Positions 26,198-34,531 of a stretch of 38,584 nt of DNA are shown piece by piece. The position numbers and the translations under genes were made by a program. The first letter of the stretch is position 1. Each line of letters opens with the position of its first letter. Location: NCBI GenBank assembly GCA_015222065.1, contig JADFUQ010000183.1, positions 1-38,584 of the forward strand. The letters run 5' to 3'. Below the pieces are notes generated by a model that saw nothing but the letters and a program-made list of their open reading frames with translations, had not been told where the DNA came from and ran no database searches. Source of the stretch: Bacteroidota bacterium. GTDB lineage: Bacteria; Bacteroidota; Bacteroidia; Bacteroidales; VadinHA17.

Positions 26198-26764
26198 ATG
26201 AGTTTACTTTTAATATTTATAATAGGGATTGGATTATCGGTTGATAGTTTTGTTGCAAGCATTACAGCCGGTGTTTGCATGGTAAAGGTAAAGATAAGAA
26301 ATGCACTTAAGGTTGCCTCCTTTATGGCATTTTTTCAGGCATTAACACCACTGATTGGCTGGCTGGCAGGAAGTAGTTTTCAACGTTATATTGAGAGTGT
26401 TGATCATTGGGTTGCTTTTGTATTGCTTCTGGCAATCGGGTGTAAAATGATTTATGAAGGAGTTAAACACAAGGATAAAGCAGAAAAAAGTTCTTTTCCT
26501 TTAAGTAATATGATGCTTACAGGAATGGCGATTGCCACAAGCATTGACGCTTTAATAGTGGGGATTGGTTTTGGATTGCTTGAAGTTTCGATTATTATTC
26601 CTGTTTTAATAATTGGTGGTTTAACTTTCCTGTTTTCTGCATTAGGTGTTTTGCTTGGAAATAAAATAGGCATCCGATATAATTCTGGACTTGAAATATT
26701 CGGTGGGATTATACTTGCCGGGCTTGGTATAAAAATTCTGTTTGACCATATATTTTTTGTTTAA
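26198..26764 (+). CDS. mntP: Manganese efflux pump MntP-like
   Basis: A small polytopic exporter of 188 residues with six hydrophobic helices, the exact E. coli MntP length. Conserved acidic residues match the family: Asp16 in GLSVDSFVASI and Asp117 in TSIDALIVGIGFGL, the intramembrane DxF/DAL pair. Function: expels Mn2+ to limit toxicity. I use the ATG at 26198, not the TTG at 26192. No yybP-ykoY riboswitch is visible upstream; the 73-bp divergent gap with GH3 is too short for it. Confidence 0.88.
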   Translation: MSLLLIFIIGIGLSVDSFVASITAGVCMVKVKIRNALKVASFMAFFQALTPLIGWLAGSSFQRYIESVDHWVAFVLLLAIGCKMIYEGVKHKDKAEKSSFPLSNMMLTGMAIATSIDALIVGIGFGLLEVSIIIPVLIIGGLTFLFSALGVLLGNKIGIRYNSGLEIFGGIILAGLGIKILFDHIFFV

Positions 26765-26864
26765 TTCTTTTAGTAATTCTTTCAATTGACCACCTTAACC
26801 GGCATAATCAACAGATATGTTGTCAGTAAGGTCTGTCATTAATTTAATATATCGGAATTTACTC

Positions 26865-26877
26865 TCCGCCAGGCGGA
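26865..26877. repeat. TCCGCCAGGCGGA palindrome
   Basis: A perfect 13-bp palindrome centred on A in the 158-bp gap between mntP and the convergent esterase gene. Such CCGCCAGGCGG words are widespread dispersed palindromes in Bacteroidota. Confidence 0.4.
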
Positions 26878-26922
26878 TTAATCAAATTGTGAAACTATGT
26901 TCTTTCTTTTTCCTTTCCGTTT

Positions 26923-27786
26923 TTAATACTGGTGAAATGCATCAGATACAAATTCTAAAACAACAGGGAGTGATTCACGCCAATATGTCCAACTATGTTT
27001 GCCATCTCGAATTCGGAACTCATGAGGAATTTCTTTTTTTCGCATTGCAATGTGCACAAGACTATTCCCTTCGTACAGGAAATCGTCGTCTCCACAATCA
27101 ATATACCAACGAACAGTTTTCATTTGCTCATTTGTTATATTGTTAATTAAAGAAAGCGCATTGTGGTGTTCATAATATACCTGAATAACCGAATCGGCAT
27201 AGCTTTCATTATTCCTTAAAAGCCTTTCCTTAAATTGTTCAACAGAAAGCGGTCCAATATATGCACTTAATGGACAAGCTGAAGAAAACATTTCAGGATG
27301 GTGCAAAGCATACATGAAAGAACCGCCCCCACCCATAGAAAGTCCGGCAACAGCACGATACTGTTTTTCATTCTTAATACGATAAGTTTTTTCAACATAA
27401 GGAATTAACTCCTCGAAAAAGAAATCTTCATATCGCCACTCTCCTTTAATATCGTTGAAATAGCCGCGATGGTCTGTATTTGCATCTGGCATAACAATTA
27501 TCACAGGGGTGGCTTTACCCACCTTGATAGTTTTATCAGCTATTTGCAGTACTTCTCCAAATTGGATCCATCCGGTTTGATCATCTCCGGCCCCATGTAG
27601 CAAATAAAGGACAGGGTAACTCCTTTGAGAAGTTTCGTAATCAGGTGGCAGATAAACTGCAAATTTCCGTTCACTATTAAGTATAGTACTGGTCATGGAA
27701 AGATTATCATAGACCTTTCCACTTTGTCCGAAGGTTGAAAAAGATACCAATAGGACTAAGTTTATTAACAATAATAGATTTTTCAT
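26923..27786 (-). CDS. Secreted CE1-like esterase (putative esterase family)
   Basis: An alpha/beta-hydrolase of 287 residues with a cleavable signal peptide ending near FSTFGQ. The oxyanion-side motif is LLHGAGDD (63-70) and the nucleophile elbow is GLSMGG with Ser150. The acid is among Asp233-235 in IDCGDDDFL, and the His is His264 in GKHSWTYW. This is the esterase-D/feruloyl-esterase-like fold, acting on carbohydrate esters or S-formylglutathione-like substrates; secretion and the nearby GH enzymes favour a carbohydrate esterase. Last gene of the minus-strand cassette-like run. Confidence 0.88.
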   Translation of the reverse strand: MKNLLLLINLVLLVSFSTFGQSGKVYDNLSMTSTILNSERKFAVYLPPDYETSQRSYPVLYLLHGAGDDQTGWIQFGEVLQIADKTIKVGKATPVIIVMPDANTDHRGYFNDIKGEWRYEDFFFEELIPYVEKTYRIKNEKQYRAVAGLSMGGGGSFMYALHHPEMFSSACPLSAYIGPLSVEQFKERLLRNNESYADSVIQVYYEHHNALSLINNITNEQMKTVRWYIDCGDDDFLYEGNSLVHIAMRKKEIPHEFRIRDGKHSWTYWRESLPVVLEFVSDAFHQY

Positions 27787-27817
27787 AATTCTTCATATAT
27801 TAAATTAATATCTGTTT

Positions 27818-27946
27818 GTTATAGGTGCCAACGTGCCGGTGGTATGGGTAGTGCCGCCTTCCAGGTTGCTGGTTTCCAATATTTAAAGGCACAAATATTC
27901 CAATTAAAATCTCAACTAACTATAAAAAAATGGCATTTCCTATAAC
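27818..27946. repeat. Imperfect palindromic spacer element A (129 bp)
   Basis: GTTATAGGTGCC at 27818-27829 is complementary to GGCATTTCCTATAAC at 27932-27946, apart from three unpaired bases on one side. The length and the extrahelical bases recall folded attC sites of integron cassettes, but the end GTTATAG does not match the canonical GTTRRRY. It fills the gap between the thioesterase and esterase genes. Its flank shares ATTTTCAATTT wording with element D. Confidence 0.6.
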
Positions 27947-27970
27947 CGCCTGTGTGTTCATGCATTATTT

Positions 27971-28390
27971 TCAATTTAAAGCAATAAACCAGTCGAATAT
28001 TGAAGTCATTATTTTGTTTAAATTCTCGTTGTAAATATCAACTTTTACTTTTATAATAACTCGTTTTTTATTACTTAATTCATCAATTATCTCAATAGTA
28101 TTCGTGTCAACAAAATCAGCCTTTGAATAAACTGTTCCGTTTCCAGGTTTACTATATTTAATTTCAACTTTTCTTACAACAGGAATAATATTTAATTCAT
28201 AATCTTTAAATTGATTTAATAAATATTCTCCACTTGTTGCTTCTGCAAGCGCAAATAGAGTACTTGCATGTAAAGTCCCAAGATGATTTAAATATTCTTT
28301 CCTTTCTTCTAATTTTAGAATAAATTCATCATCAGTATCTGCCTTTTGTAGGCCAAGAAATTTGTTAAATGGAATTTCTATGACGTTCAT
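27971..28390 (-). CDS. Hotdog-fold thioesterase-like protein (DUF4442/YiiD_C type)
   Basis: A 139-residue cytoplasmic protein. HLGTLHASTLFALAEATSGEYL is the central hotdog helix with its conserved His/Glu-type pattern, and the strand pattern after it (VVRKVEIKYSKPGNGTVYSKADF) fits the DUF4442 or PaaI-like acyl-CoA thioesterase groups. Substrate unknown. Its ATG overlaps the stop of an upstream gene fragment in an ATGA arrangement. Base composition is more AT-rich than in the core genes, suggesting recent arrival. Confidence 0.75.
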   Translation of the reverse strand: MNVIEIPFNKFLGLQKADTDDEFILKLEERKEYLNHLGTLHASTLFALAEATSGEYLLNQFKDYELNIIPVVRKVEIKYSKPGNGTVYSKADFVDTNTIEIIDELSNKKRVIIKVKVDIYNENLNKIMTSIFDWFIALN

Positions 28391-28602
28391 ATTTTACTTT
28401 TTTTCAACTTATTTCCCATTAGTAATAATACTCCAAGACCTATACCCATAAGCAGCTTAATTAAACCCATAATTCGCCATCCGATAGTAGGATCGGGAAG
28501 ACTGGCTTCAAATTCGGCCTGTTCAAGCTGGAGATCCCAGATGCGATAAAACCAAGGGAATGCGGATTGACCACTATCAATTTCAATATACGGGAGAATT
28601 AC
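28387..28602 (-). pseudogene. C-terminal gene fragment with one membrane helix
   Basis: On the minus strand an open stretch of 71 codons runs from 28602 to the TGA at 28387-28389, preceded by two in-frame stops. No ATG opens it near its start. It encodes PYIEIDSGQSAFPWFYRIWDL, then a Glu-rich segment, then IGWRIMGLIKLLMGIGLGVLLLM, a membrane helix, and a basic tail. It overlaps the next gene by ATGA, which suggests it was once a translated upstream neighbour. I do not recognise the family. Could also be a short gene with a non-ATG start. Confidence 0.45.
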
Positions 28603-28706
28603 CTATCAAACCGATACAAGTTTGATGCGGGCTACAAACCACGAAAAACCTACTATCCCGGCTATTATTTTTACACATTGCCACCAGTTATTTGCTATAA
28701 ACCTCA
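28600..28706. repeat. Spacer element B, related to element C
   Basis: Aligns over about 100 bp with 30035-30143. The shared words are GGGCTACAA, CTACTAT, GGCTATT or GCCTATT, ACATTGC and a TTGCTAT or TTCGCTAT end. It lies between the orphan lipoprotein gene and the fragment preceding the thioesterase, and it includes the sequence of the fragment's interrupting stops. No full palindromic partner is visible, so this may be half of an element. Confidence 0.5.
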
Positions 28707-28886
28707 TATTTCTCAAATACTTCAAGTCTAAATAATGTATTTTGATATTTATTTACTCACAAAATAATTAATTTTAAAGTTGTTCGTGAGATCACTTCGT
28801 TAAGTTGTTATTTGGTACTTGTCATTTGGAATTTTTAGAATAAGATAATATGTATATGTTTTAATGAAACGCAGTACTAGTTGGGT
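28707..28886. other. AT-rich spacer with a dispersed 18-bp word
   Basis: ATTTGGTACTTGTCATTT at 28810-28827 is the exact reverse complement of 19431-19448 in the tatC-recQ spacer. The rest of this stretch is AT-rich without a recognisable gene. Confidence 0.6.
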
Positions 28887-29846
28887 TTAGTAAAAATTAA
28901 GATTCACATTTCTGTGGTTTGATGTTAAGTATTTTCCATTTGCAAATTCAACATATGCTTTTCCATCACATTTATCGTGAAAATTTAGAAATATATGTCC
29001 CAAATCTAACTTAGTACCTGCTTTTAAATTTTGTATAAAACCAACACCGGCAATAGGATTAACTTCACATGTATTATGTATAAATTTTGCACCTATCATA
29101 GCATGATACAGTATACCACTACTGACACTTGTAAATTCTACAATTTGTCCTCCACCATTGATGGTAAACTCATCATCATAAATGTCTGATATAGTATTAT
29201 TATGATTTATTGTAATAAACCAAACATTTTGTTTAACTGCTCCAAAAGCATCACTGGGTTGTTCTGTTCCTAACCGATCCATCTCTAAATTAAACTGTGG
29301 ATTGGTCAAGTTTAAGTTTAAAAGTGTGTCTGATCCTGCGCCAATAAAAATATCTTGTTCAGCAAACAGGGTCAATATATTCCCATCTTCCATTTCTATT
29401 ACAGGAATGGTATGAATTCCTATAAATTCGTATTTTGCCTCTAAAATATCGATATCAGTAAATATTGCCGTGATTACTCCACTATAATCACTTTTATCCC
29501 TATTTACATCCCATAAACATGCGATGATTATTTGACCAATATTGCTATTAAAAGGTAGGGGATAGCTGTTATTGATAGTTACATACATTATTCCTGATCC
29601 TGAATATTCATCATTACTGGCAGATTGAAATAATACGTTATCTGGCAAATCTTCACCTCTAAAAAGCGTGTTTGCTAATGAGGCACAATATCCTACCGCT
29701 GCAGATACTTTAAATCCATGTTTTAGCGGTTCTATTTCAGGATCTTGATTTACTTCTTCAACTTTTTTACAGGAGATTAATATAACGATAGCTATATAAA
29801 ATATTAAAAGTGAAAATATGGTAATTTTAAGAAAAATTGTTTTCAT
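28887..29846 (-). CDS. Orphan lipoprotein of unknown function
   Basis: A 319-residue protein with a signal ending in ILISC, so probably lipidated. The mature part is beta-rich and contains acidic stretches, e.g. SDYSGVITAIFTD and NNTISDIYDDEFTINGGGQIVEF. Several Gly/Asn-rich turns occur, but no repeat unit or catalytic motif stands out. It lies alone between spacer elements B and C in the one-strand run of unrelated genes. Function not inferred. Confidence 0.7.
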   Translation of the reverse strand: MKTIFLKITIFSLLIFYIAIVILISCKKVEEVNQDPEIEPLKHGFKVSAAVGYCASLANTLFRGEDLPDNVLFQSASNDEYSGSGIMYVTINNSYPLPFNSNIGQIIIACLWDVNRDKSDYSGVITAIFTDIDILEAKYEFIGIHTIPVIEMEDGNILTLFAEQDIFIGAGSDTLLNLNLTNPQFNLEMDRLGTEQPSDAFGAVKQNVWFITINHNNTISDIYDDEFTINGGGQIVEFTSVSSGILYHAMIGAKFIHNTCEVNPIAGVGFIQNLKAGTKLDLGHIFLNFHDKCDGKAYVEFANGKYLTSNHRNVNLNFY

Positions 29847-29991
29847 CTTTAATTTATTTTAATTGTCTATGTAAAAATAAGATTAATGTTTCAGTTATTA
29901 AATACACTGAACATTTTTCCATACTATTATTTAGCTGTATTATTACTTAATAAAAACTATTGTGTTTATCAAAGTAGATTCATAATAATTT

Positions 29992-30125
29992 GGTGGCAAT
30001 GATCGGCGGTATGAAACATTGCCGACTTCGAAGCATTTTCCTAACAAGATACGACGACCTTGAAATGGGCTACAATCGTTGATTTCACTACTATTTCGCC
30101 TATTTTTTATATACATTGCGGCAAG
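29992..30125. repeat. Palindromic spacer element C (about 134 bp)
   Basis: GGCAATG (29995-30001) can pair with CATTGCC (30017-30023) as a local hairpin, or with CATTGC at 30114-30119 to close a structure of about 125 bp. The interior holds CTTCGAAG and TTGAAAT words. It aligns with element B from 30035 on. It is the only content of the 293-bp gap between the GH20 and lipoprotein genes apart from AT-rich flanks. Confidence 0.55.
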
Positions 30126-30139
30126 TTTCTTTCGCTATG

Positions 30140-31705
30140 TTATTTACTATCATAGTAATAGATATCCAATATATCCAGATATTTTAGGTGGTGATTGAGG
30201 CGAGAGTTAAACTCCACCCAGCTTTTATTTGATTCCATAGTCCAGCCAACTTCTGCCAGTGCAATTATTCGGGGGAAGATTTGCCTGTCCATTTCCGGCT
30301 CATTTCTGCTAAGATGAGACCAGAAGTTGGCCTGTACACCTAGAATGTTGTCTCTATACTTATCATTTAGATTATCAGGGACAGGATTATAACTGTAGAC
30401 CTTTTCAGAAGAAATTGTTTCGTATGTATAATCAAAATAACAATGAGATGTAGGGCTCATAATTAAATTATTTCCGCGAGTTACAACCAAATCCGGAATT
30501 TGCTCTTCCCATGTCCTCCAATACATTACGGTTGCCGTCTTGCTTAGTCCACCCTCAACTATTTCATCCCAACCAATTAATGTTTTACCATTGGCAGACA
30601 AAAAGCTTTCTATTTGCTTAATAAACCAACTCTGTAATTCATGCTCGTCCTGTAAACCGTTTTCTTTTATTCTTTGCTGGCATTTAGCGCATTCCTTCCA
30701 ATGCTCCTTTGGAGCTTCATCACCTCCGATATGAATATATTTTGATGGAAAAATCTCAATAACCTCGGATAATACATTCTTTAAAAACACAAAAGTTTCA
30801 TCATTGCCCGCACAAAATATTTCCTTATGAATCCCAAGGCCAAGAGTAAAAGGATGTATTTTCATAGTATCGCCCTTACAGGATAATCCTGGATATACAG
30901 AAAAAACTTCTGAAGCATGACCCGGCATCTCAATTTCTGGAACAATATCAATATTTCTCTCCTGTGAATAAGCAATTATTTCTTTTAAATCTGACTGGCT
31001 AAAATATCCTTCTCTTTCTTCTGGTTCATGATAAGATGTATCAAACTTAGATGCAATTTCAGTGAGCTTTGGATATTTCTTAATTTCAATACGCCATCCC
31101 TGATCGTCAGTAAGATGCATATGTAATTTGTTCATCTTATAAAATGCCATTGCATCAATATATTTCTTGGTTACTCTTTTATTCCAAAAGGTTCTACTGA
31201 AATCGATCATTAATCCCCTCCATTTAAACCTTGGTCTATCTTTTATACTACAATTTGGGATATGCCATTTTACATTATCAACTTTTGCATCCCTTAGAAT
31301 ATCATTCGGTAAAAGTTGAAGAATTGTTTGGAATGCCCAAAAAATACCCTTGGAGCGAAATGCTTCAATTAAAATCTTGTTTTGGGTTACTTCAATAGTA
31401 TAGCCCTCGTCCCCAAGGTAATCCAGTTTCTCATTTAGTTGCAATATTATCAGATCAGTTTGATTATCAGCTTCCCCAATTTTGATGTTAAACCCTGTTG
31501 CAGGATCAAGATAATCCTTTAGTTGTTTTGCTTGTAAGTACAGGTTTTTTTCAGGAATTATTGTGGTGGTTGATTTTAGATCAAAGAATCCGTCTTTTTT
31601 TTCTATCTCAACCGGGTGTGGAATGATATTAAATTTTTGATTTTCCTGACAAAGTATGGTTAAAGTTGCGAATATAAATGCAAATAAACTCAGGCCTATT
31701 TTCAT
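30140..31705 (-). CDS. Glycoside hydrolase family 20 beta-N-acetylhexosaminidase
   Basis: A secreted exo-hexosaminidase of 521 residues that removes terminal GlcNAc or GalNAc from glycans or chitooligosaccharides. A signal peptide ends near ILCQ. The GH20b-like N-domain (about 25-150) precedes the barrel, which holds the substrate segment HMHLTDDQGWRIEIKKYP and the catalytic pair Asp329-Glu330 in HIGGDE used in substrate-assisted catalysis. The barrel ends with GVQANFWSH and AEVGWT, so the enzyme appears complete. It sits between spacer elements C and D, downstream of a GH2 remnant. Confidence 0.95.
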   Translation of the reverse strand: MKIGLSLFAFIFATLTILCQENQKFNIIPHPVEIEKKDGFFDLKSTTTIIPEKNLYLQAKQLKDYLDPATGFNIKIGEADNQTDLIILQLNEKLDYLGDEGYTIEVTQNKILIEAFRSKGIFWAFQTILQLLPNDILRDAKVDNVKWHIPNCSIKDRPRFKWRGLMIDFSRTFWNKRVTKKYIDAMAFYKMNKLHMHLTDDQGWRIEIKKYPKLTEIASKFDTSYHEPEEREGYFSQSDLKEIIAYSQERNIDIVPEIEMPGHASEVFSVYPGLSCKGDTMKIHPFTLGLGIHKEIFCAGNDETFVFLKNVLSEVIEIFPSKYIHIGGDEAPKEHWKECAKCQQRIKENGLQDEHELQSWFIKQIESFLSANGKTLIGWDEIVEGGLSKTATVMYWRTWEEQIPDLVVTRGNNLIMSPTSHCYFDYTYETISSEKVYSYNPVPDNLNDKYRDNILGVQANFWSHLSRNEPEMDRQIFPRIIALAEVGWTMESNKSWVEFNSRLNHHLKYLDILDIYYYDSK

Positions 31706-31752
31706 ATCATAGTAAATTTAATTGATTAAATAAAAAATTTGCCACAACGATT

Positions 31753-31861
31753 GCAATATGGCATGAAGCGGATTGCGAGTGACTTCGTCTCAGCCTGACA
31801 TAAAACTAAAACGTGCCAAAACCGCTCCAAATCAACACCTCACCGCTTTTTGCTATATTCC
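31753..31861. repeat. Imperfect palindromic spacer element D (109 bp)
   Basis: GCAATATGGCATGAAGCGG (31753-31771) is complementary at 15 of 19 positions to CCGCTTTTTGCTATATTCC (31843-31861). The central loop of about 70 bp is irregular. A separate hairpin with 9-bp arms ATATGGATT/AATCCATAT lies next to it at about 31900-31932. It separates the GH2 remnant from the GH20 gene. Confidence 0.6.
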
Positions 31862-31944
31862 GTGTTGTATATTCGCGCATCATTTTCAATTTTCAGCTAA
31901 TATGGATTGGTCAATAAACTCGAATCCATATTCATTACATATCT

Positions 31945-32292
31945 TTAGCGAGATCTTATTTTGAATGCTGCACTTTTAAAGTTATCTGAGGTAGCTATGA
32001 GTTTAATTTCACCTGCTTCTTCACTTGTTTGGACGATGGCTACACATTTACCGTAAAAGCATTTTCGCTTTTGTGCATGAAAAAGCTCTAAATCTGTAGG
32101 ATCTCCATTACCAGAAGCTCTAAAGGTACCCTTTCCTTCAACTTTAAAACTAATGGTGTTATTGGCCAAAGGACAAAGTATTCCCTTTTTATCTACCACC
32201 TGAACTTCAATAAAAGCTAAATCTTCACCATTCGCTTTAACAGGAATATCTTCTATAAATAATTTGATAGCATATGGCTCACCATAAACTTT
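31945..32292 (-). pseudogene. C-terminal remnant of a GH2 beta-galactosidase-type enzyme
   Basis: An open stretch of 115 codons from just after a TAA (32293-32295) to 31945, without an ATG; the only in-frame start candidate is GTG at 32199. It encodes IEVQVVDKKG, then KGTFRASGNGDPTDLELFHAQ and KCVAIVQTSEEAGEIKLIATSD, the typical Ig-like C-terminal domain of large GH2 glycosidases (usually 800 or more residues). All sugar-binding and catalytic domains are missing. It is a decayed fragment just upstream of the GH20 gene and may mark a former GH2-GH20 locus. Confidence 0.75.
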
Positions 32293-32376
32293 TTAATATA
32301 TATTTTCATTTTTTCCAGAACAATAATTTTGTTGATATAAAAAAGCAAAAAACAGTTTATTCCATGAAAAACCGTC

Positions 32377-34068
32377 TTACATTTTCCCATGACGAAAGAT
32401 AGAAATAAGAAGCCAAAAACCTAGAATAGTTGCAGCAAGGAATCCGATAAGTCCAATAACCGGAATATCATTCCACATCGGAGGGATTTTTGAAAGTACT
32501 ATTAATGAAGATCCAATTATTATGGAAGCCAAAACAATAGCAAAAGTAATTCGGTTACTGATTTGCTCATGCGTGCCAAGCATTGGGTTAAGTCCCTTAT
32601 GCTCAATATCCATCTTTATTGTACCGTTTTTTACTTTTTCGATAATCTCACGAATTTCAAAAGGTAGTTCTTTCGTCAGTTGCACCAATTCTTCAGAAGA
32701 AATGAATAAGTCTTTTGCAATTTTACGAATGTGCAGGCGCTCTCGGATCATTTTCTTTAAATAAGGCTCTATCTGGTTTGCTACATTATAATCGGGATCA
32801 AGCATTTCTCCGTTTCCCTGCAGAAGGAGCAATGACCTCCCCAATAAATACAGGTCAGAAGGCATTTTTAAATTATTCTCAGGAAAGAATCTTATTAAAT
32901 CATTGATTAGGGCAGCCATGTCTATTTGTTCCAACGATTGATGAAAATACCTGTCGATAAGTTCAGTGATCTGTAATTCCAGTTTCTGGGTTTTTACTTC
33001 GCCATTTGTTTCACACAATCTGAGTAAACTCCTGATAATCCTGTCGATATCATGATTAATTGCTCCTGCAGCTATTGATGTGATTAATTTTATAGTTGTC
33101 CGGGTTAGCGTTCCCATCATCCCAAAATCAAGGAAACAGATTACGTTTTCAGGCAATACCCAGATATTTCCCGGATGAGGGTCAGCATGGAAAAACCCAT
33201 ATTCAAATATTTGTTTTAGTACCAGATCTGCTCCTCTTTTTGCTATAATCTTCCGGTTAAGGGAATTTGCTTGAATACTTTCAATGTCCGAAATTTTAAT
33301 CCCTTCGATGAACTCCATTGTCAGGATTTTTTTTGTGCTATAATTCCGGTAGCATTTGGGAACGTAAATATTCAGGTCTTTTTGAAAATTATTACCAAAT
33401 CGTTCTATACTTGAAGCCTCAATAGAAAAATTTAATTCTTTGTGGATAGATTTTTCAAACTCTTCTACTATTTTAACGATGTTAAAAGATTTCATCTCTT
33501 CTACATGCTTTTCCATCATGGTAGCGAGATGAAACATTATTTCCAGATCAGTTTCGATAATCCGGTCAATTCCCGGACGTTGAACTTTGACTGCAACCTC
33601 TTCTCCTTCGATAAGAGTTGCCTTGTGCACCTGAGCAATGGAAGCAGCCGCGACAGGTGTAGGGGAGAAATTTTTAAATATTTCTGCAATCAGCTTCCCT
33701 AGTTCATGTTCAATAAGAGAAACTGCTTTAGCTTCTGAAAAAGGAGGAACGGAATCTTGTAATTTTTTCAATTCAAGTATTAATTCAAGGGGAATCAAAT
33801 CTGGTCTTGTACTCATTATCTGACCAAATTTGATAAACGTTGGTCCGAGTTCCTCTAAAACAAGCCGCATACGTTCCCAGCGCGAAAGAGTGGCTAATGT
33901 AGAATCTGCTTTTCTGAAAACGATTTTCCTTCCAAAATCGATAACACTTTCCAAGCCGGATTGAGAAATGATATCCTCAAATCCATACTTTGTAAGCACT
34001 TTAATAATTTCCAGATAACGATTGGCATGTCGATATGTCTTGCCAATCATTCCGATTTTACGAATCAT
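32377..34068 (-). CDS. UbiB/AarF (ABC1) family atypical protein kinase
   Basis: A 563-residue ABC1-type kinase-like protein. The family's KxGQ helix is FIKFGQIMSTRPDLIP and the alanine-rich loop is VAAASIAQVHKA in place of the glycine-rich loop. The nucleotide lysine is Lys161 in EVAVKVQRPG, the catalytic-loop analogue HADPHPGN and the metal-binding DFG lies in CFLDFGMMG. Two C-terminal membrane helices (about 500-560) anchor it. Members support isoprenoid-quinone synthesis or lipid handling. Its ATG overlaps the stop of the phasin-like gene by one base, so the two are translationally coupled. Confidence 0.92.
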   Translation of the reverse strand: MIRKIGMIGKTYRHANRYLEIIKVLTKYGFEDIISQSGLESVIDFGRKIVFRKADSTLATLSRWERMRLVLEELGPTFIKFGQIMSTRPDLIPLELILELKKLQDSVPPFSEAKAVSLIEHELGKLIAEIFKNFSPTPVAAASIAQVHKATLIEGEEVAVKVQRPGIDRIIETDLEIMFHLATMMEKHVEEMKSFNIVKIVEEFEKSIHKELNFSIEASSIERFGNNFQKDLNIYVPKCYRNYSTKKILTMEFIEGIKISDIESIQANSLNRKIIAKRGADLVLKQIFEYGFFHADPHPGNIWVLPENVICFLDFGMMGTLTRTTIKLITSIAAGAINHDIDRIIRSLLRLCETNGEVKTQKLELQITELIDRYFHQSLEQIDMAALINDLIRFFPENNLKMPSDLYLLGRSLLLLQGNGEMLDPDYNVANQIEPYLKKMIRERLHIRKIAKDLFISSEELVQLTKELPFEIREIIEKVKNGTIKMDIEHKGLNPMLGTHEQISNRITFAIVLASIIIGSSLIVLSKIPPMWNDIPVIGLIGFLAATILGFWLLISIFRHGKM

Positions 34069-34379
34069 TATTTAGTATTTGTTTTTTTGCTTAACGAACT
34101 TTGCAGCTTATCCAATTTTTTTTGGATTTTTTCCAGATCTTCCTTGGTTGCCACACCTAACTTGTCAATACTCTTTTTTACCTGTTTGTCAATCTTTTCC
34201 TCAATTTGTTGCTTTGCTTCTTCAGATTTTTTTAAAAGATCGTCTACCAATTTACGACTTTCTTCCTTTGTTAATTTTGCTTCTTCGGCAGTTTTTTTTG
34301 CAAATTCCTGAACTTTTTCTTTGGTCATCAAACCAATTCCGATTCCCGTTAGAATCCCTTTTTTTAATAGATTAATCAT
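34068..34379 (-). CDS. Small phasin-like coiled-coil protein
   Basis: A 103-residue, strongly charged helical protein: after a short hydrophobic start (LLKKGILTGIGIGLM), Lys/Glu-rich heptads run to the end (KTAEEAKLTKEESRKLVDDLLKKSEEAKQ, then KEDLEKIQKKLDKL). This resembles the PhaF/phasin-like group often annotated as a polyhydroxyalkanoate synthesis regulator, which frequently neighbours ABC1 kinases. No PHA genes are nearby, so that function is not claimed. One-base stop/start overlap with the UbiB gene; probably the first gene of that operon, after a terminator. Confidence 0.75.
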   Translation of the reverse strand: MINLLKKGILTGIGIGLMTKEKVQEFAKKTAEEAKLTKEESRKLVDDLLKKSEEAKQQIEEKIDKQVKKSIDKLGVATKEDLEKIQKKLDKLQSSLSKKTNTK

Positions 34380-34486
34380 TTTATTTACTTTTTAATTATT
34401 GAAAAGAATAGTACTAAAGTAACGGATTATAATAAGATAATGTTATTTTTTTTAGGAACAATAATTGATTTTTTACAAAAAAACAA

Positions 34487-34522
34487 AAAAATAGACAACT
34501 CCGTATAAAACTGTCTATTTTT
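34487..34522. terminator. Hairpin terminator after the coiled-coil operon
   Basis: AATAGACA and TGTCTATT (with flanking A and T runs) pair around a loop of about 16 bases between the 259-residue protein gene and the phasin-like gene. T-runs occur on both sides, so it can terminate in both directions; on the minus strand it closes the two-gene coiled-coil operon. Confidence 0.8.
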
Positions 34523-34531
34523 TGAATAAGA

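Noticed and set aside
26817..27146. 109-codon plus-strand frame antisense to the esterase
   Set aside because: It overlaps the end of a gene with an intact catalytic triad on the other strand and shows no protein-like signatures.
26923..32292. Classical integron with attC sites
   Set aside because: No IntI integrase in the window and no GTTRRRY/RYYYAAC cores at the ends of the palindromic elements; kept only as a cassette-like hypothesis.
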